A stretch of 64,000 nucleotides of DNA from Pseudoalteromonas phenolica. GTDB taxonomy: Bacteria > Pseudomonadota > Gammaproteobacteria > Enterobacterales > Alteromonadaceae. The notes below the pieces were generated by a model, which saw nothing but the letters and a program-made list of their open reading frames with translations, was not told the DNA's origin and ran no database searches. Location: positions 3,596,001 to 3,660,000 of the forward strand of contig NZ_CP013187.1 of the NCBI RefSeq assembly GCF_001444405.1, in the 5' to 3' direction. Shown in pieces: positions 1 through 7,798 of the stretch. Position 1 is the first letter of the stretch; every line of letters begins with the position of its first letter. The position numbers and the translations under genes are program-made.

Positions 1-354
1 ATCATGTTGAATATCTGCCGCAGTCACAGGGCCTACACCAGATTTAGTCAGGGTAAGGAAAACTTCATCTTTACCTTCTAGAGATACTGCTAAGCCTTTT
101 AGGTTTAACAAAATTTCAATGATGTCTTCTTGAACGCCTTCTTTCGCGCTGTACTCGTGTAATACACCGTCAATTTCAACTTCAGTCACCGCGCAACCTG
201 GCATAGATGACAGAAGAATACGACGTAAAGCATTACCCAAAGTGTGACCAAAACCACGCTCAAGTGGTTCTAAAACAACTTTAGAACGTGATGGGTTGAT
301 AGCGTCGATATCGACTAACCTTGGCTTTAGGAATTCGGTTACAGAACCCTGCAT
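1..354 (-). CDS. rpoA: RNA polymerase alpha subunit (N-terminal part, cut by window edge)
   Basis: Alpha subunit of RNA polymerase, which dimerises and nucleates assembly of beta and beta-prime. The reading frame begins MQGSVTEFLKPRLVDI and continues through the signature LEPLERGFGHTLGNALRRILLSS of the alpha N-terminal domain; 118 codons are visible and the rest lies beyond the left edge. It is the last gene seen here of the alpha operon, 24 bases downstream of rpsD, as in other gammaproteobacteria. The identification is secure; the C-terminal domain cannot be examined. Confidence 0.97.
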   Translation of the reverse strand, partial: MQGSVTEFLKPRLVDIDAINPSRSKVVLEPLERGFGHTLGNALRRILLSSMPGCAVTEVEIDGVLHEYSAKEGVQEDIIEILLNLKGLAVSLEGKDEVFLTLTKSGVGPVTAADIQHD

Positions 355-378
355 TTTATCCTCTCTTAACTCTTAACT

Positions 379-999
379 TTACTTCGAGTAAAGTTCGACG
401 ATTAGTTGTTCGTTAATGTCCGCAGACAGATCAGAACGCTCTGGTAGGCGCTTGAAGCTACCTTCCATTTTCTTACCGTCAACTTCAATCCAAGTTGGCT
501 TTTCACGTTGCTCAGCCAACTCTAGAGCAGCGATGATACGCGCTTGCTTTTTAGACTTCTCACGAATTACCACTACATCTTCAGGAGTAACTACGAAAGA
601 AGGGATATTAACAACAGTACCATTAACCATAATCGCTTTGTGGCTAACTAGCTGACGTGCTTCAGCACGTGTGCTTGCAAAACCCATGCGATATACAACA
701 TTGTCTAAACGTTGCTCTAGAAGCTGTAATAGGTTTTCACCTGTGTTACCTTTAAGGCGAGCAGCTTCTTTATAGTAGTTACGGAATTGCTTTTCTAGTA
801 CACCGTAAATACGACGAACTTTTTGCTTTTCACGTAATTGTAGACCGTAATCAGATAGACGACCTTTACGAGCACCGTGCTGACCAGGTGCTGTTTCAAG
901 CTTACACTTAGAGTCGATTGCTCTAACGCCGCTCTTAAGGAACAGGTCAGTACCTTCACGACGACTTAGCTTGAGCTTAGGGCCCAAATATCTTGCCAT
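379..999 (-). CDS. rpsD: 30S ribosomal protein S4
   Basis: Primary 16S rRNA-binding protein that starts assembly of the 30S body. 206 residues, the usual length, starting MARYLGPKLKLSRREG and carrying the S4 RNA-binding domain in the middle (QRLDNVVYRMGFASTRAEARQ). In enterobacteria S4 is also the translational repressor of the alpha operon by binding the leader of rpsM mRNA; whether that holds here is inference. It sits between rpsK and rpoA with short gaps, so it is almost certainly cotranscribed with them. Confidence 0.98.
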   Translation of the reverse strand: MARYLGPKLKLSRREGTDLFLKSGVRAIDSKCKLETAPGQHGARKGRLSDYGLQLREKQKVRRIYGVLEKQFRNYYKEAARLKGNTGENLLQLLEQRLDNVVYRMGFASTRAEARQLVSHKAIMVNGTVVNIPSFVVTPEDVVVIREKSKKQARIIAALELAEQREKPTWIEVDGKKMEGSFKRLPERSDLSADINEQLIVELYSK

Positions 1000-1020
1000 G
1001 TTCTTTCTCCTAACCTATTG

Positions 1021-1407
1021 TTATACGCGACGTTTCTTCGGTGGACGACAACCATTATGAGGGATTGGCGTCACGTCAGTGATGTTTGTGATACGGTAAC
1101 CTAGTGCATTTAATGCACGAACTGAAGATTCACGACCTGGACCTGGGCCCTTGATGAATACTTCTAGGTTCTTAAGACCGTACTCTTGTGCAGCAGTACC
1201 TGCGCGCTCAGCAGCAACCTGTGCAGCGAACGGAGTAGACTTACGAGAACCACGGAAACCAGAACCACCTGCAGTCGCCCAAGAAAGAGCATTACCTTGA
1301 CGGTCAGTGATGGTCACAATAGTGTTGTTGAATGATGCATGAACGTGTGCCATACCATCAGCAACTTGCTTTTTGACCTTTTTACGACGAATTGGTGCTT
1401 TAGCCAT
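1021..1407 (-). CDS. rpsK: 30S ribosomal protein S11
   Basis: Component of the 30S platform that lines the mRNA exit region. 128 residues, ending in the conserved TPIPHNGCRPPKKRRV tail and containing the family core HASFNNTIVTITD and GPGPGRESSVRAL. It lies 13 bases after rpsM and 21 before rpsD in the standard alpha-operon order. Nothing unusual is seen. Confidence 0.98.
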   Translation of the reverse strand: MAKAPIRRKKVKKQVADGMAHVHASFNNTIVTITDRQGNALSWATAGGSGFRGSRKSTPFAAQVAAERAGTAAQEYGLKNLEVFIKGPGPGRESSVRALNALGYRITNITDVTPIPHNGCRPPKKRRV

Positions 1408-1420
1408 AACTTACCCCACC

Positions 1421-1777
1421 TTATTTCTTGATAGGCTTGCGTGGACCCTTACGAGTACGCGCGTTAGTCTTAGTACGCTGACCACGTAGTGGTAGCGAAC
1501 GACGATGACGTAAGCCACGGAAACAACCAAGGTCCATTAGGCGCTTGATGTTTAGTGTAACTTCACGACGAAGGTCACCTTCAACAGTGTACTTACCTAC
1601 TTCTTCACGAAGTACGTCAAGTGTTTCGTCAGAAAGATCACCGATTTTTGTAGTTTCGGCGATACCAGTCGCTGCTAAGATCGCCTTAGCGCGAGTTTTA
1701 CCTACACCATAGATGCTTGTTAAACCGATAACAGCATGCTTATGATCAGGAACGTTAATGCCTGCGATACGGGCCAC
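1421..1777 (-). CDS. rpsM: 30S ribosomal protein S13 (GTG start)
   Basis: Head protein of the small subunit that contacts the P-site tRNA and bridges to the large subunit. An in-frame ATG exists two codons upstream (1783), but the AGGAG sequence lies only 2 bases before it and 8 bases before the GTG at 1777, and the GTG gives the universal N-terminus MARIAGINVPDHK. I therefore choose GTG, giving 118 residues, the normal length with the usual basic tail RTRKGPRKPIKK. First gene of the alpha operon; the leader between rpmJ and rpsM is where S4 autoregulation acts in E. coli. Confidence 0.96.
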   Translation of the reverse strand: MARIAGINVPDHKHAVIGLTSIYGVGKTRAKAILAATGIAETTKIGDLSDETLDVLREEVGKYTVEGDLRREVTLNIKRLMDLGCFRGLRHRRSLPLRGQRTKTNARTRKGPRKPIKK

Positions 1778-1862
1778 TAACATATCTCCTATAAATAAAC
1801 TTGATCATCATCTTGCTGGAAAGCCCGTATAGGATACCCAGCCGATATTCAAGTTTTACCAA

Positions 1863-1893
1863 TGAAACAGGCTAAGTAAAGATACTTAGCCTG
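1863..1893 (-). terminator. Hairpin between spc and alpha operons
   Basis: A perfect 11-bp inverted repeat, CAGGCTAAGTA and its complement around a 4-base loop (1868-1893), lies just after the rpmJ stop and is followed on the minus strand by a short T-run (TTTCATT). The T-run is weak, so it may be a leaky terminator or attenuator between the spc and alpha operons, the position where E. coli has its alpha promoter. Function is inferred from position and structure. Confidence 0.6.
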
Positions 1894-1904
1894 CATGACT
1901 TTTA

Positions 1905-2018
1905 TTAGCCTTGCCTTTGCTTGTGCTTTGGCTCACTGCAAATCACACGTACAACGCCTGCACGCTTGATTACTTTACAGTTACGGCAAATTTTCTTAAC
2001 GGAAGCACGTACTTTCAT
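1905..2018 (-). CDS. rpmJ: 50S ribosomal protein L36
   Basis: Smallest large-subunit protein, here 37 residues (MKVRASVKKICRNCK...). It keeps the zinc-ribbon ligands C11, C14, C27 and H32, so it is the zinc-binding (C+) form rather than the zinc-free paralogue made under zinc shortage. It follows secY by 22 bases and is the last gene of the spc operon, ahead of the hairpin at 1863-1893. Confidence 0.96.
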   Translation of the reverse strand: MKVRASVKKICRNCKVIKRAGVVRVICSEPKHKQRQG

Positions 2019-2040
2019 TGCTCAACTCCGTAAACTAGCC

Positions 2041-3369
2041 TTAACGACCGTAGCCCTTAAGGTTTGCTTTTTTCAGCACAGAATCATACTGATGCGACAT
2101 CATATGAGTCTGTACTTGTGCCATAAAGTCCATGATTACTACAACGATAATCAAGATTGATGTACCGCCGAAGTAGAATGGCGTTTGCCACGCCATAGTC
2201 ATAAACTCGGGCACTAGACAGATAAAGGTTATATACAACGCGCCCGCAAGGGTTAAGCGTGTCATCACTTTATCAATGTATTTTGATGTCTGTTCACCCG
2301 GACGAATGCCTGGAATAAAAGCGCCAGACTTTTTAAGGTTATCTGCTGTCTCACGCGGGTTAAATACCAACGCAGTGTAGAAGAAGCAGAAGAAGATAAT
2401 AGCCGCAGCTAATACCATCGCATACAGAGGCTGACCAGGAGTCAAAACTGCAGAGATAGCTTGTAGCACATCAGCGACCGGACCTTCACCTTGGCCGAAC
2501 CAGCTTGCAATTGTACCAGGGAACAAAATGATACTGCTAGCAAAGATTGGTGGAATAACACCCGCCATATTAACTTTTAATGGTAAGTGCGTGCTTTGAG
2601 CAGCAAATACCTGACGACCTTGTTGACGCTTTGCATAGTTAACAACGATACGACGTTGACCACGCTCAAAGAACACAACAAGATAAGTTACAGCGAATAC
2701 GATTACCGCAATCATTAGCAGTACAAAAACATTCAAATCGCCTTGGCGCGCCATTTCGGCTGTCGAGCCAACAGCAGACGGCAGGTTAGCTACGATACCA
2801 ACAAATATTAGAACTGAGATACCGTTACCGATACCACGCTCTGTAATTTGTTCACCCAGCCACATAAGGAACATAGTACCTGTTACTAAGCTCACCACAG
2901 CGGTGAAATAGAAACCGAAACCAGGGTTAACAACTAACCCGTCCATCATGCTTGGTAAGCCAGTGGCGATACCAATCGACTGGAATGTAGCAAGCACGAG
3001 CGTACCGTATCGAGTATACTGGCTGATTTTCTTACGACCTTGCTCACCTTCTTTCTTAAGCTCTATCATCGCAGGATGTATGTGCGTTAATAGCTGCATA
3101 ATAATCGAAGCTGAGATGTAAGGCATAATACCCAGCGCTAATACCGAAGCACGCTCAAGCGCACCACCACTGAACATGTTGAACATTTCAACAATGGTGC
3201 CCTTTTGTTGCTCGAAGAACTCGGCAAGTACAGCGGCGTCAATCCCAGGGATCGGCACGAAAGAACCTAAACGGTAAATAATAATTGCACCTAATACAAA
3301 TAGTAAACGGCGCTTTAATTCCGCTAAGCCACTTTGTGCACTTTGCATATCTTGACCTGGTTTAGCCAT
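2041..3369 (-). CDS. secY: Protein translocase subunit SecY
   Basis: Channel-forming subunit of the SecYEG translocon in the inner membrane. 442 residues with the ten expected membrane segments and diagnostic stretches such as the plug-side start LKRRLLFVLGAIIIYRLGSFVPIPGID, the cytoplasmic loop GEQITERGIGNGIS and the FFYTALVFNPRETADNLKKSG loop that contacts SecA and the ribosome. Placed between rplO (11 bases upstream) and rpmJ as in the canonical spc operon. Confidence 0.98.
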   Translation of the reverse strand: MAKPGQDMQSAQSGLAELKRRLLFVLGAIIIYRLGSFVPIPGIDAAVLAEFFEQQKGTIVEMFNMFSGGALERASVLALGIMPYISASIIMQLLTHIHPAMIELKKEGEQGRKKISQYTRYGTLVLATFQSIGIATGLPSMMDGLVVNPGFGFYFTAVVSLVTGTMFLMWLGEQITERGIGNGISVLIFVGIVANLPSAVGSTAEMARQGDLNVFVLLMIAVIVFAVTYLVVFFERGQRRIVVNYAKRQQGRQVFAAQSTHLPLKVNMAGVIPPIFASSIILFPGTIASWFGQGEGPVADVLQAISAVLTPGQPLYAMVLAAAIIFFCFFYTALVFNPRETADNLKKSGAFIPGIRPGEQTSKYIDKVMTRLTLAGALYITFICLVPEFMTMAWQTPFYFGGTSILIIVVVIMDFMAQVQTHMMSHQYDSVLKKANLKGYGR

Positions 3370-3380
3370 TGTGTACTTCC

Positions 3381-3815
3381 TTAGTCTTCTACCTTGCCTC
3401 CGGCAGCTTCAATAGCTTCGCGTGCACCTTTAGACACTTTCATGCCTTTAACAGTAACAGCGCGTGAAACTTCGCCAGATTTAACTACTTTAACGAACTG
3501 GATGTTCTTTTTAACTAGACCAGCTGCTTGTAACGCGTTCAGATCTACCACATCGCCTTCAACTTTAGCGATTTCGTATAGGTTAACTTCAGTAGATACT
3601 AGAGATTTACGTGAAGTGAAACCGAACTTAGGTAGACGACGTTGCATAGGCATTTGACCGCCTTCGAAACCAACGCGAACTTTACCGCCAGAACGTGATT
3701 TTTGACCTTTGTGACCACGGCCGCCAGTTTTACCTAGACCAGAACCGATACCACGACCAACACGTTTACCAGCAGACTTAGAACCTGCAGCAGGAGAAAG
3801 AGTATTCAAACGCAT
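3381..3815 (-). CDS. rplO: 50S ribosomal protein L15
   Basis: Large-subunit assembly protein that wraps 23S rRNA. 144 residues, normal for the family, with the Gly/Arg-rich N-terminal extension (GKRVGRGIGSGLGKTGGRGHKGQ) and the C-terminal globular domain. Follows rpmD after 4 bases, suggesting translational coupling, and precedes secY. Confidence 0.98.
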   Translation of the reverse strand: MRLNTLSPAAGSKSAGKRVGRGIGSGLGKTGGRGHKGQKSRSGGKVRVGFEGGQMPMQRRLPKFGFTSRKSLVSTEVNLYEIAKVEGDVVDLNALQAAGLVKKNIQFVKVVKSGEVSRAVTVKGMKVSKGAREAIEAAGGKVED

Positions 3816-3819
3816 CGAA

Positions 3820-3999
3820 TTAGCCCTCTACCTTAACCATGTAAGAAACTTGGTTGATCATACCACGTACACATGCTGTATCTTCTAATTCAACAGTGTG
3901 GTTGATACGACGTAAACCAAGGCCACGTAAAGTTGCTTTATGCTTCGGTAAACGACCGATAGAGCTCTTTACTTGAGTAACTTTTACAGTATTTGCCAT
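3820..3999 (-). CDS. rpmD: 50S ribosomal protein L30
   Basis: A 59-residue protein read from the sequence (MANTVKVTQVKSSIGRLPKH ... MINQVSYMVKVEG), matching L30 in length and in its KSxIGR and TLRGLGLRRxxHTV motifs. It lies between rpsE and rplO with gaps of 6 and 4 bases, the standard spc order. Confidence 0.97.
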   Translation of the reverse strand: MANTVKVTQVKSSIGRLPKHKATLRGLGLRRINHTVELEDTACVRGMINQVSYMVKVEG

Positions 4000-4005
4000 G
4001 GTTAA

Positions 4006-4512
4006 TTACCCCTGAATTTGGTCAACAGTTAGACCACGCTTAGCAGCGATCTTCTCTGGAGAGTTCATGTTCTCAAGAGCAGCTACTGTAGCGCGAACGA
4101 TGTTGATTGGGTTAGTTGAACCGTATGCTTTCGAAAGTACGTTCTGTACACCAGTTACTTCTAGTACTGCACGCATCGCACCACCTGCGATGATACCTGT
4201 ACCTTCAGATGCTGGCTGCATGTATACTTTAGAACCCGCGTGGCGACCCTTGATTGGGTGCTGTAGCGTGTTGCCATTTAGGTCAACAGTGATCATGTTA
4301 CGACGTGCTTTTTCCATTGCTTTTTGAATAGCAGCTGGAACTTCACGTGCTTTACCGTAACCAAAACCTACTTTACCTGCGCCATCACCAACTACTGTTA
4401 GTGCAGTGAAGCTAAAGATACGACCACCTTTAACTACCTTAGACACACGGTTTACCGCGATTAGCTTTTCAGCTAATTCTGGCTGTTGTGCTTTTGCTTC
4501 TACGTTAGCCAT
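4006..4512 (-). CDS. rpsE: 30S ribosomal protein S5
   Basis: Small-subunit protein at the mRNA entry site that takes part in decoding fidelity. 168 residues with the S5 RNA-binding motif (VNRVSKVVKGGRIFSFTALTVVGDG) and the C-terminal fold (ASEGTGIIAGGAMRAVLEVTGVQNVLSKAYGS); standard length and position between rplR and rpmD. Confidence 0.98.
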   Translation of the reverse strand: MANVEAKAQQPELAEKLIAVNRVSKVVKGGRIFSFTALTVVGDGAGKVGFGYGKAREVPAAIQKAMEKARRNMITVDLNGNTLQHPIKGRHAGSKVYMQPASEGTGIIAGGAMRAVLEVTGVQNVLSKAYGSTNPINIVRATVAALENMNSPEKIAAKRGLTVDQIQG

Positions 4513-4521
4513 TGTCTACTC

Positions 4522-4872
4522 CTAGAATTGCAAGCCAGCTTCACGCGCTGCATCAGCAAGCGCCTTCACACGGCCGTGATATTTAAAGCCACTACGGTCA
4601 AAAGCAAGTTTTTCAATGCCTTTGTCTGCAGCGCGCTCAGCAATTGCTTTACCTACAGCTTGTGCTGCAGCGATGTTGCTAGTGCCTGTTAGGGCTTCTG
4701 CAATTGCTTTCTCAACAGTAGAAGCAGCAGCCAGCACAGTACCTTCAGCGTTTACTAGCTGAGCGTAGATGTGACGTGGCGTGCGGTGGATAACAAGACG
4801 CGTTGTGCCTTGTTCAATAAAATTTCTACGAGTGCGCTTAGCACGACGTAGACGAGCTGTTTTCTTATCCAT
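4522..4872 (-). CDS. rplR: 50S ribosomal protein L18
   Basis: 5S rRNA-binding protein of the central protuberance. 116 residues with the family features RLVIHRTPRHIYAQL near the N-terminus and FDRSGFKYHGRVKALADAAREAGLQF at the end. It follows rplF after 9 bases in the spc operon. Confidence 0.98.
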   Translation of the reverse strand: MDKKTARLRRAKRTRRNFIEQGTTRLVIHRTPRHIYAQLVNAEGTVLAAASTVEKAIAEALTGTSNIAAAQAVGKAIAERAADKGIEKLAFDRSGFKYHGRVKALADAAREAGLQF

Positions 4873-4881
4873 CGTCTTACC

Positions 4882-5412
4882 TTACTTCTTCTTAGCTTCT
4901 TTACGACGCACGTGCTCATCAGCATAACGTACACCTTTACCTTTATAAGGCTCTGGCTCACGGTATGAACGGATGTTAGCAGCAGTTTGACCAACTAATT
5001 GTTTGTCAGCGCCTTTAACTACTAGTTCAGTTTGGCTTGGAGCTTCGATTGTGATGCCCTCAGGGATCTCGAAGTTCACTGGGTGTGAGAAGCCAAGAGT
5101 TAAGTCTAATACTTTACCCTTAACTGCAGCACGGTAACCAACACCTACTAATTGAAGCTTTTTCTCGAAACCTTCGTTAACACCCTGGATCATGTTATTG
5201 ATCAGTGCACGTGCAGTACCAGCTTGAGCCCAAGCATTTGCTACGTCACGTGGAGCAGTAGTGATAACGTTGTCGTTTAAAGCAACTTCAACAGCATCGT
5301 TAACTACACGAGTTAATTCGCCGTTTTTGCCTTTAACTTTGATTTCCTGGCCAGCTAGTGTAACTTCAACACCGGCAGGAACTGCAATAGGAGCCTTCGC
5401 TATACGAGACAT
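4882..5412 (-). CDS. rplF: 50S ribosomal protein L6
   Basis: Large-subunit protein near the GTPase-associated centre. 176 residues, two duplicated L6 domains, starting MSRIAKAPIAVPAGVEV and ending with the signature EPYKGKGVRYADEHVRRKEAKKK. Ordinary length and position, 13 bases after rpsH. Confidence 0.98.
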   Translation of the reverse strand: MSRIAKAPIAVPAGVEVTLAGQEIKVKGKNGELTRVVNDAVEVALNDNVITTAPRDVANAWAQAGTARALINNMIQGVNEGFEKKLQLVGVGYRAAVKGKVLDLTLGFSHPVNFEIPEGITIEAPSQTELVVKGADKQLVGQTAANIRSYREPEPYKGKGVRYADEHVRRKEAKKK

Positions 5413-5425
5413 AGTTCCCCTCCGA

Positions 5426-5818
5426 TTAAGCTACAAAGCCAATGATCTCACCGCCAATACCAGCACTACGTGCAGCACGGTCAGTCATTAAGCCTTTAGA
5501 AGTTGATACGATAGCGATACCTAAACCACCCATTACCTTTGGTAAGTCGTCACGTTTCTTATAGATACGTAGACCAGGGCGGCTAACACGCTGGATATTT
5601 TCGATTACAGCTTTGCCTTCGAAGTACTTAAGTTCGATAGTCAATTCTGGTTTTGCGTCGCCAGCTACTGCGAAGTCAGTGATATAACCTTCTTCTTTTA
5701 GTACTTTAGCAACTGCTACTTTCAGCTTTGAAGTTGGCATTGAAACTGATACCTTCTTCGCAGACTGACCGTTACGGATACGTGTGAATAAATCCGCAAT
5801 AGGATCTTGCAAGCTCAT
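5426..5818 (-). CDS. rpsH: 30S ribosomal protein S8
   Basis: Central-domain 16S rRNA-binding protein, 130 residues, starting MSLQDPIADLFTRIRNGQ and ending AARSAGIGGEIIGFVA. In E. coli S8 is the translational repressor of the spc operon, acting near the rplX-rplE junction; the same is plausible but not shown here. Confidence 0.98.
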   Translation of the reverse strand: MSLQDPIADLFTRIRNGQSAKKVSVSMPTSKLKVAVAKVLKEEGYITDFAVAGDAKPELTIELKYFEGKAVIENIQRVSRPGLRIYKKRDDLPKVMGGLGIAIVSTSKGLMTDRAARSAGIGGEIIGFVA

Positions 5819-5838
5819 GTCTTACTCCCGTGATTCTA

Positions 5839-6144
5839 TTACCAAGAAGCCTTTTTAAGGCCAGGAATTTCACCGCGCATAGCAGCTTCGCGAACTTTGA
5901 TACGGCTCATGCCGAACTTGCGAAGGAAACCATGTGGGCGGCCCGTGATGTTACAACGATTACGTTGACGTGCAGGGCTTGAATCACGCGGTAAAGACTG
6001 AAGCTTTAATACCGCGTCCCAACGATCATCTTCAGATGCGTTAACATCGCTGATGATAGCTTTTAGTGCAGCGCGCTTTTCAGCGTACTGTGCAACTAAT
6101 TTAGTGCGCTTTGCTTCGCGCGCTTTCATTGAATTCTTTGCCAT
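5839..6144 (-). CDS. rpsN: 30S ribosomal protein S14 (zinc-free form)
   Basis: Head protein of the small subunit. 101 residues, the long bacterial form. It has a single cysteine in the region where the zinc form carries CxxC pairs (RNRCNITGRPHGFLRKFGMSR), so it is the zinc-independent (C-) type, unlike L36 in the same operon. Lies between rplE and rpsH as expected. Confidence 0.98.
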   Translation of the reverse strand: MAKNSMKAREAKRTKLVAQYAEKRAALKAIISDVNASEDDRWDAVLKLQSLPRDSSPARQRNRCNITGRPHGFLRKFGMSRIKVREAAMRGEIPGLKKASW

Positions 6145-6154
6145 AACCCTACCC

Positions 6155-6694
6155 TTACTTTTTGAATGGGAAGTTGAACGCTTCTAATAACGCACGGCCT
6201 TCATCATCTGTTTTCGCAGAAGTAGTGATCGTGATATCCATACCGCGAACGCGGTCTACTTTATCATAATCAATTTCTGGGAAGATGATTTGCTCACGTA
6301 CGCCCATAGAGTAGTTACCGCGACCGTCAAAAGACTTTGCGCTAACACCGCGGAAGTCACGAATACGTGGCATCGCGATAGAGACTAAACGCTCTAGGAA
6401 ATCCCACATACGCTCGCCGCGTAGGGTTACTTTACAGCCGATTGGGTAACCTTCACGGATCTTAAAGCCAGCAACTGATTTACGAGCTTTAGTCACTAGA
6501 GGCTTCTGACCAGAGATTGACTCAAGGTCGCGTACAGCGTTCTCAAGGATCTTCTTGTCAGCTAGGGCTTCGCCCACACCCATGTTAAGTGTGATCTTTT
6601 CGATCTGAGGGACTTGCATGACAGAGCTGTAACCGAACTTTTCAAAAAGTTCTTTTACTACTTTGTCTTTGTAAACTTCATGCAGTTTCGCCAT
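6155..6694 (-). CDS. rplE: 50S ribosomal protein L5
   Basis: 5S rRNA-binding protein of the central protuberance that contacts the P-site tRNA. 179 residues with the motifs QVPQIEKITLNMGVGEA and GVREQIIFPEIDYDKV typical of L5. It begins 16 bases after rplX, the interval where S8 acts in E. coli. Confidence 0.98.
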   Translation of the reverse strand: MAKLHEVYKDKVVKELFEKFGYSSVMQVPQIEKITLNMGVGEALADKKILENAVRDLESISGQKPLVTKARKSVAGFKIREGYPIGCKVTLRGERMWDFLERLVSIAMPRIRDFRGVSAKSFDGRGNYSMGVREQIIFPEIDYDKVDRVRGMDITITTSAKTDDEGRALLEAFNFPFKK

Positions 6695-6710
6695 CGTCTA
6701 CTCCAACTAA

Positions 6711-7025
6711 TTAAATAGCTTTTCCGTTAGACTTAAAGAAACGAACTTTTTTGCCGTCTTCAAATCTAAAACCTACACGATCAGCCTTGCCAGTTTCGGC
6801 ATTGAAGATCGCTACGTTAGAAGCGTCGATTGATGCTTCTTTTTCAATGATACCGCCAGCTTGTTGAAGCTGAGGAACTGGTTTTTGGTGCTTCTTGATA
6901 AGGTTTACACCTTCAACGAAAACACGACCAGTTTCAGTAACAACTGAAAGCACTTTACCGCGCTTACCTTTGTCTTTACCGGCTAGTACGATTACTTCGT
7001 CATCACGACGGATTTTTGCTGCCAT
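6711..7025 (-). CDS. rplX: 50S ribosomal protein L24
   Basis: Early assembly protein of the large subunit near the exit tunnel. 104 residues with the KOW motif (DDEVIVLAGKDKGKRGKVLSV) and the conserved VEGVNLIKKHQKP stretch. Ordinary length; 10 bases after rplN. Confidence 0.98.
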   Translation of the reverse strand: MAAKIRRDDEVIVLAGKDKGKRGKVLSVVTETGRVFVEGVNLIKKHQKPVPQLQQAGGIIEKEASIDASNVAIFNAETGKADRVGFRFEDGKKVRFFKSNGKAI

Positions 7026-7035
7026 GATCGACTCC

Positions 7036-7404
7036 TTATAGTACTTCTGGTGCTAGTGAAACGATCTTCATGAACTTGTCGTTACGTAGTTCACGAGTCA
7101 CAGGGCCGAAGATACGAGTACCAATTGGCTGTAGGTTATCATTTAAGATAACAGCCGCATTGCTATCGAAACGGATTAAAGAGCCGTCTGGACGACGAAC
7201 GCCTTTTTTAGTACGCACAACTACTGCGTTTTTAACATCACCTTTCTTCACTTTACCGCGAGGAATTGCTTCTTTAACAGAAACTTTAATGATGTCACCA
7301 ACTGCCGCGTAGCGACGGTGCGAACCACCAAGGACTTTAATACACTGCACTTTGCGAGCGCCGCTGTTATCAGCAACGTCCAGCTGAGTTTGCATTTGGA
7401 TCAT
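7036..7404 (-). CDS. rplN: 50S ribosomal protein L14
   Basis: Large-subunit protein at the subunit interface. The open frame extends to 7476, but the conserved N-terminus is MIQMQTQLDVADNSGA, preceded by a GGAG about 9 bases upstream, so I start at 7404, giving the usual 122 residues. It is the first gene of the spc operon. The S10 operon that often lies directly upstream is missing: the next gene is a divergent kinase nearly 400 bases away, so this operon needs its own promoter. Confidence 0.97.
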   Translation of the reverse strand: MIQMQTQLDVADNSGARKVQCIKVLGGSHRRYAAVGDIIKVSVKEAIPRGKVKKGDVKNAVVVRTKKGVRRPDGSLIRFDSNAAVILNDNLQPIGTRIFGPVTRELRNDKFMKIVSLAPEVL

Positions 7405-7798
7405 TTTTGATGCTCCGGTGTAGTTAAACTTCGCTTCAAATTTGTATAAATATGAAGCAGTTAGATTATTAATCACTCAAAAAACGTGGAGTTCGTCTTT
7501 CAAGGGCGGGCAATTGTAGCAATAAACATGAGGGATGGATAGTTCAATTTTTAATTAATTGTGCTATTCCACCAAGTTTTCTAGATTGCATTTCTGATAT
7601 GGAGACAAGCAGTTAGTTTTTCAAGCGCAAAAACTAAAACAACTTCAACTGATTAAATAACAAACAAGTAAAAATAGCGGTGATAAAATGAAATCGTCGT
7701 TTATTTAATCTATTTCATGTTTTTCTATCGTAAATAGTTCGAATTCTCAAACTCGAACCGATACACTAACTCTAGAACTAATAATAAAGCATTTTATC
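7405..7798. other. 394-base divergent intergenic region, rplN / kinase
   Basis: AT-rich gap that must hold promoters for the spc operon (minus) and the kinase gene (plus). On the minus strand a TACAAT hexamer followed by a GC-rich stretch TGCCCGCCC is the best -10/discriminator candidate. No convincing ORF, hairpin or RNA gene was seen in the rest. The kinase side shows no clear Shine-Dalgarno sequence. Confidence 0.6.
7504..7547 (-). promoter_or_regulatory. Candidate spc operon promoter
   Basis: Minus-strand TACAAT (7513-7518) is followed by a GC-rich discriminator (TGCCCGCCC), the feature linked with stringent control of ribosomal promoters by ppGpp. The nearest good -35 (TTGAAC, 7542-7547) is 23 bases away, too far for a standard sigma-70 promoter, so the -35 is uncertain. 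It sits about 110 bases upstream of rplN. Confidence 0.4.

Noticed and set aside
7036..7476. Long version of L14 with 24 extra residues
   Set aside because: L14 begins at MIQMQTQ in all relatives and a ribosome site precedes that ATG.
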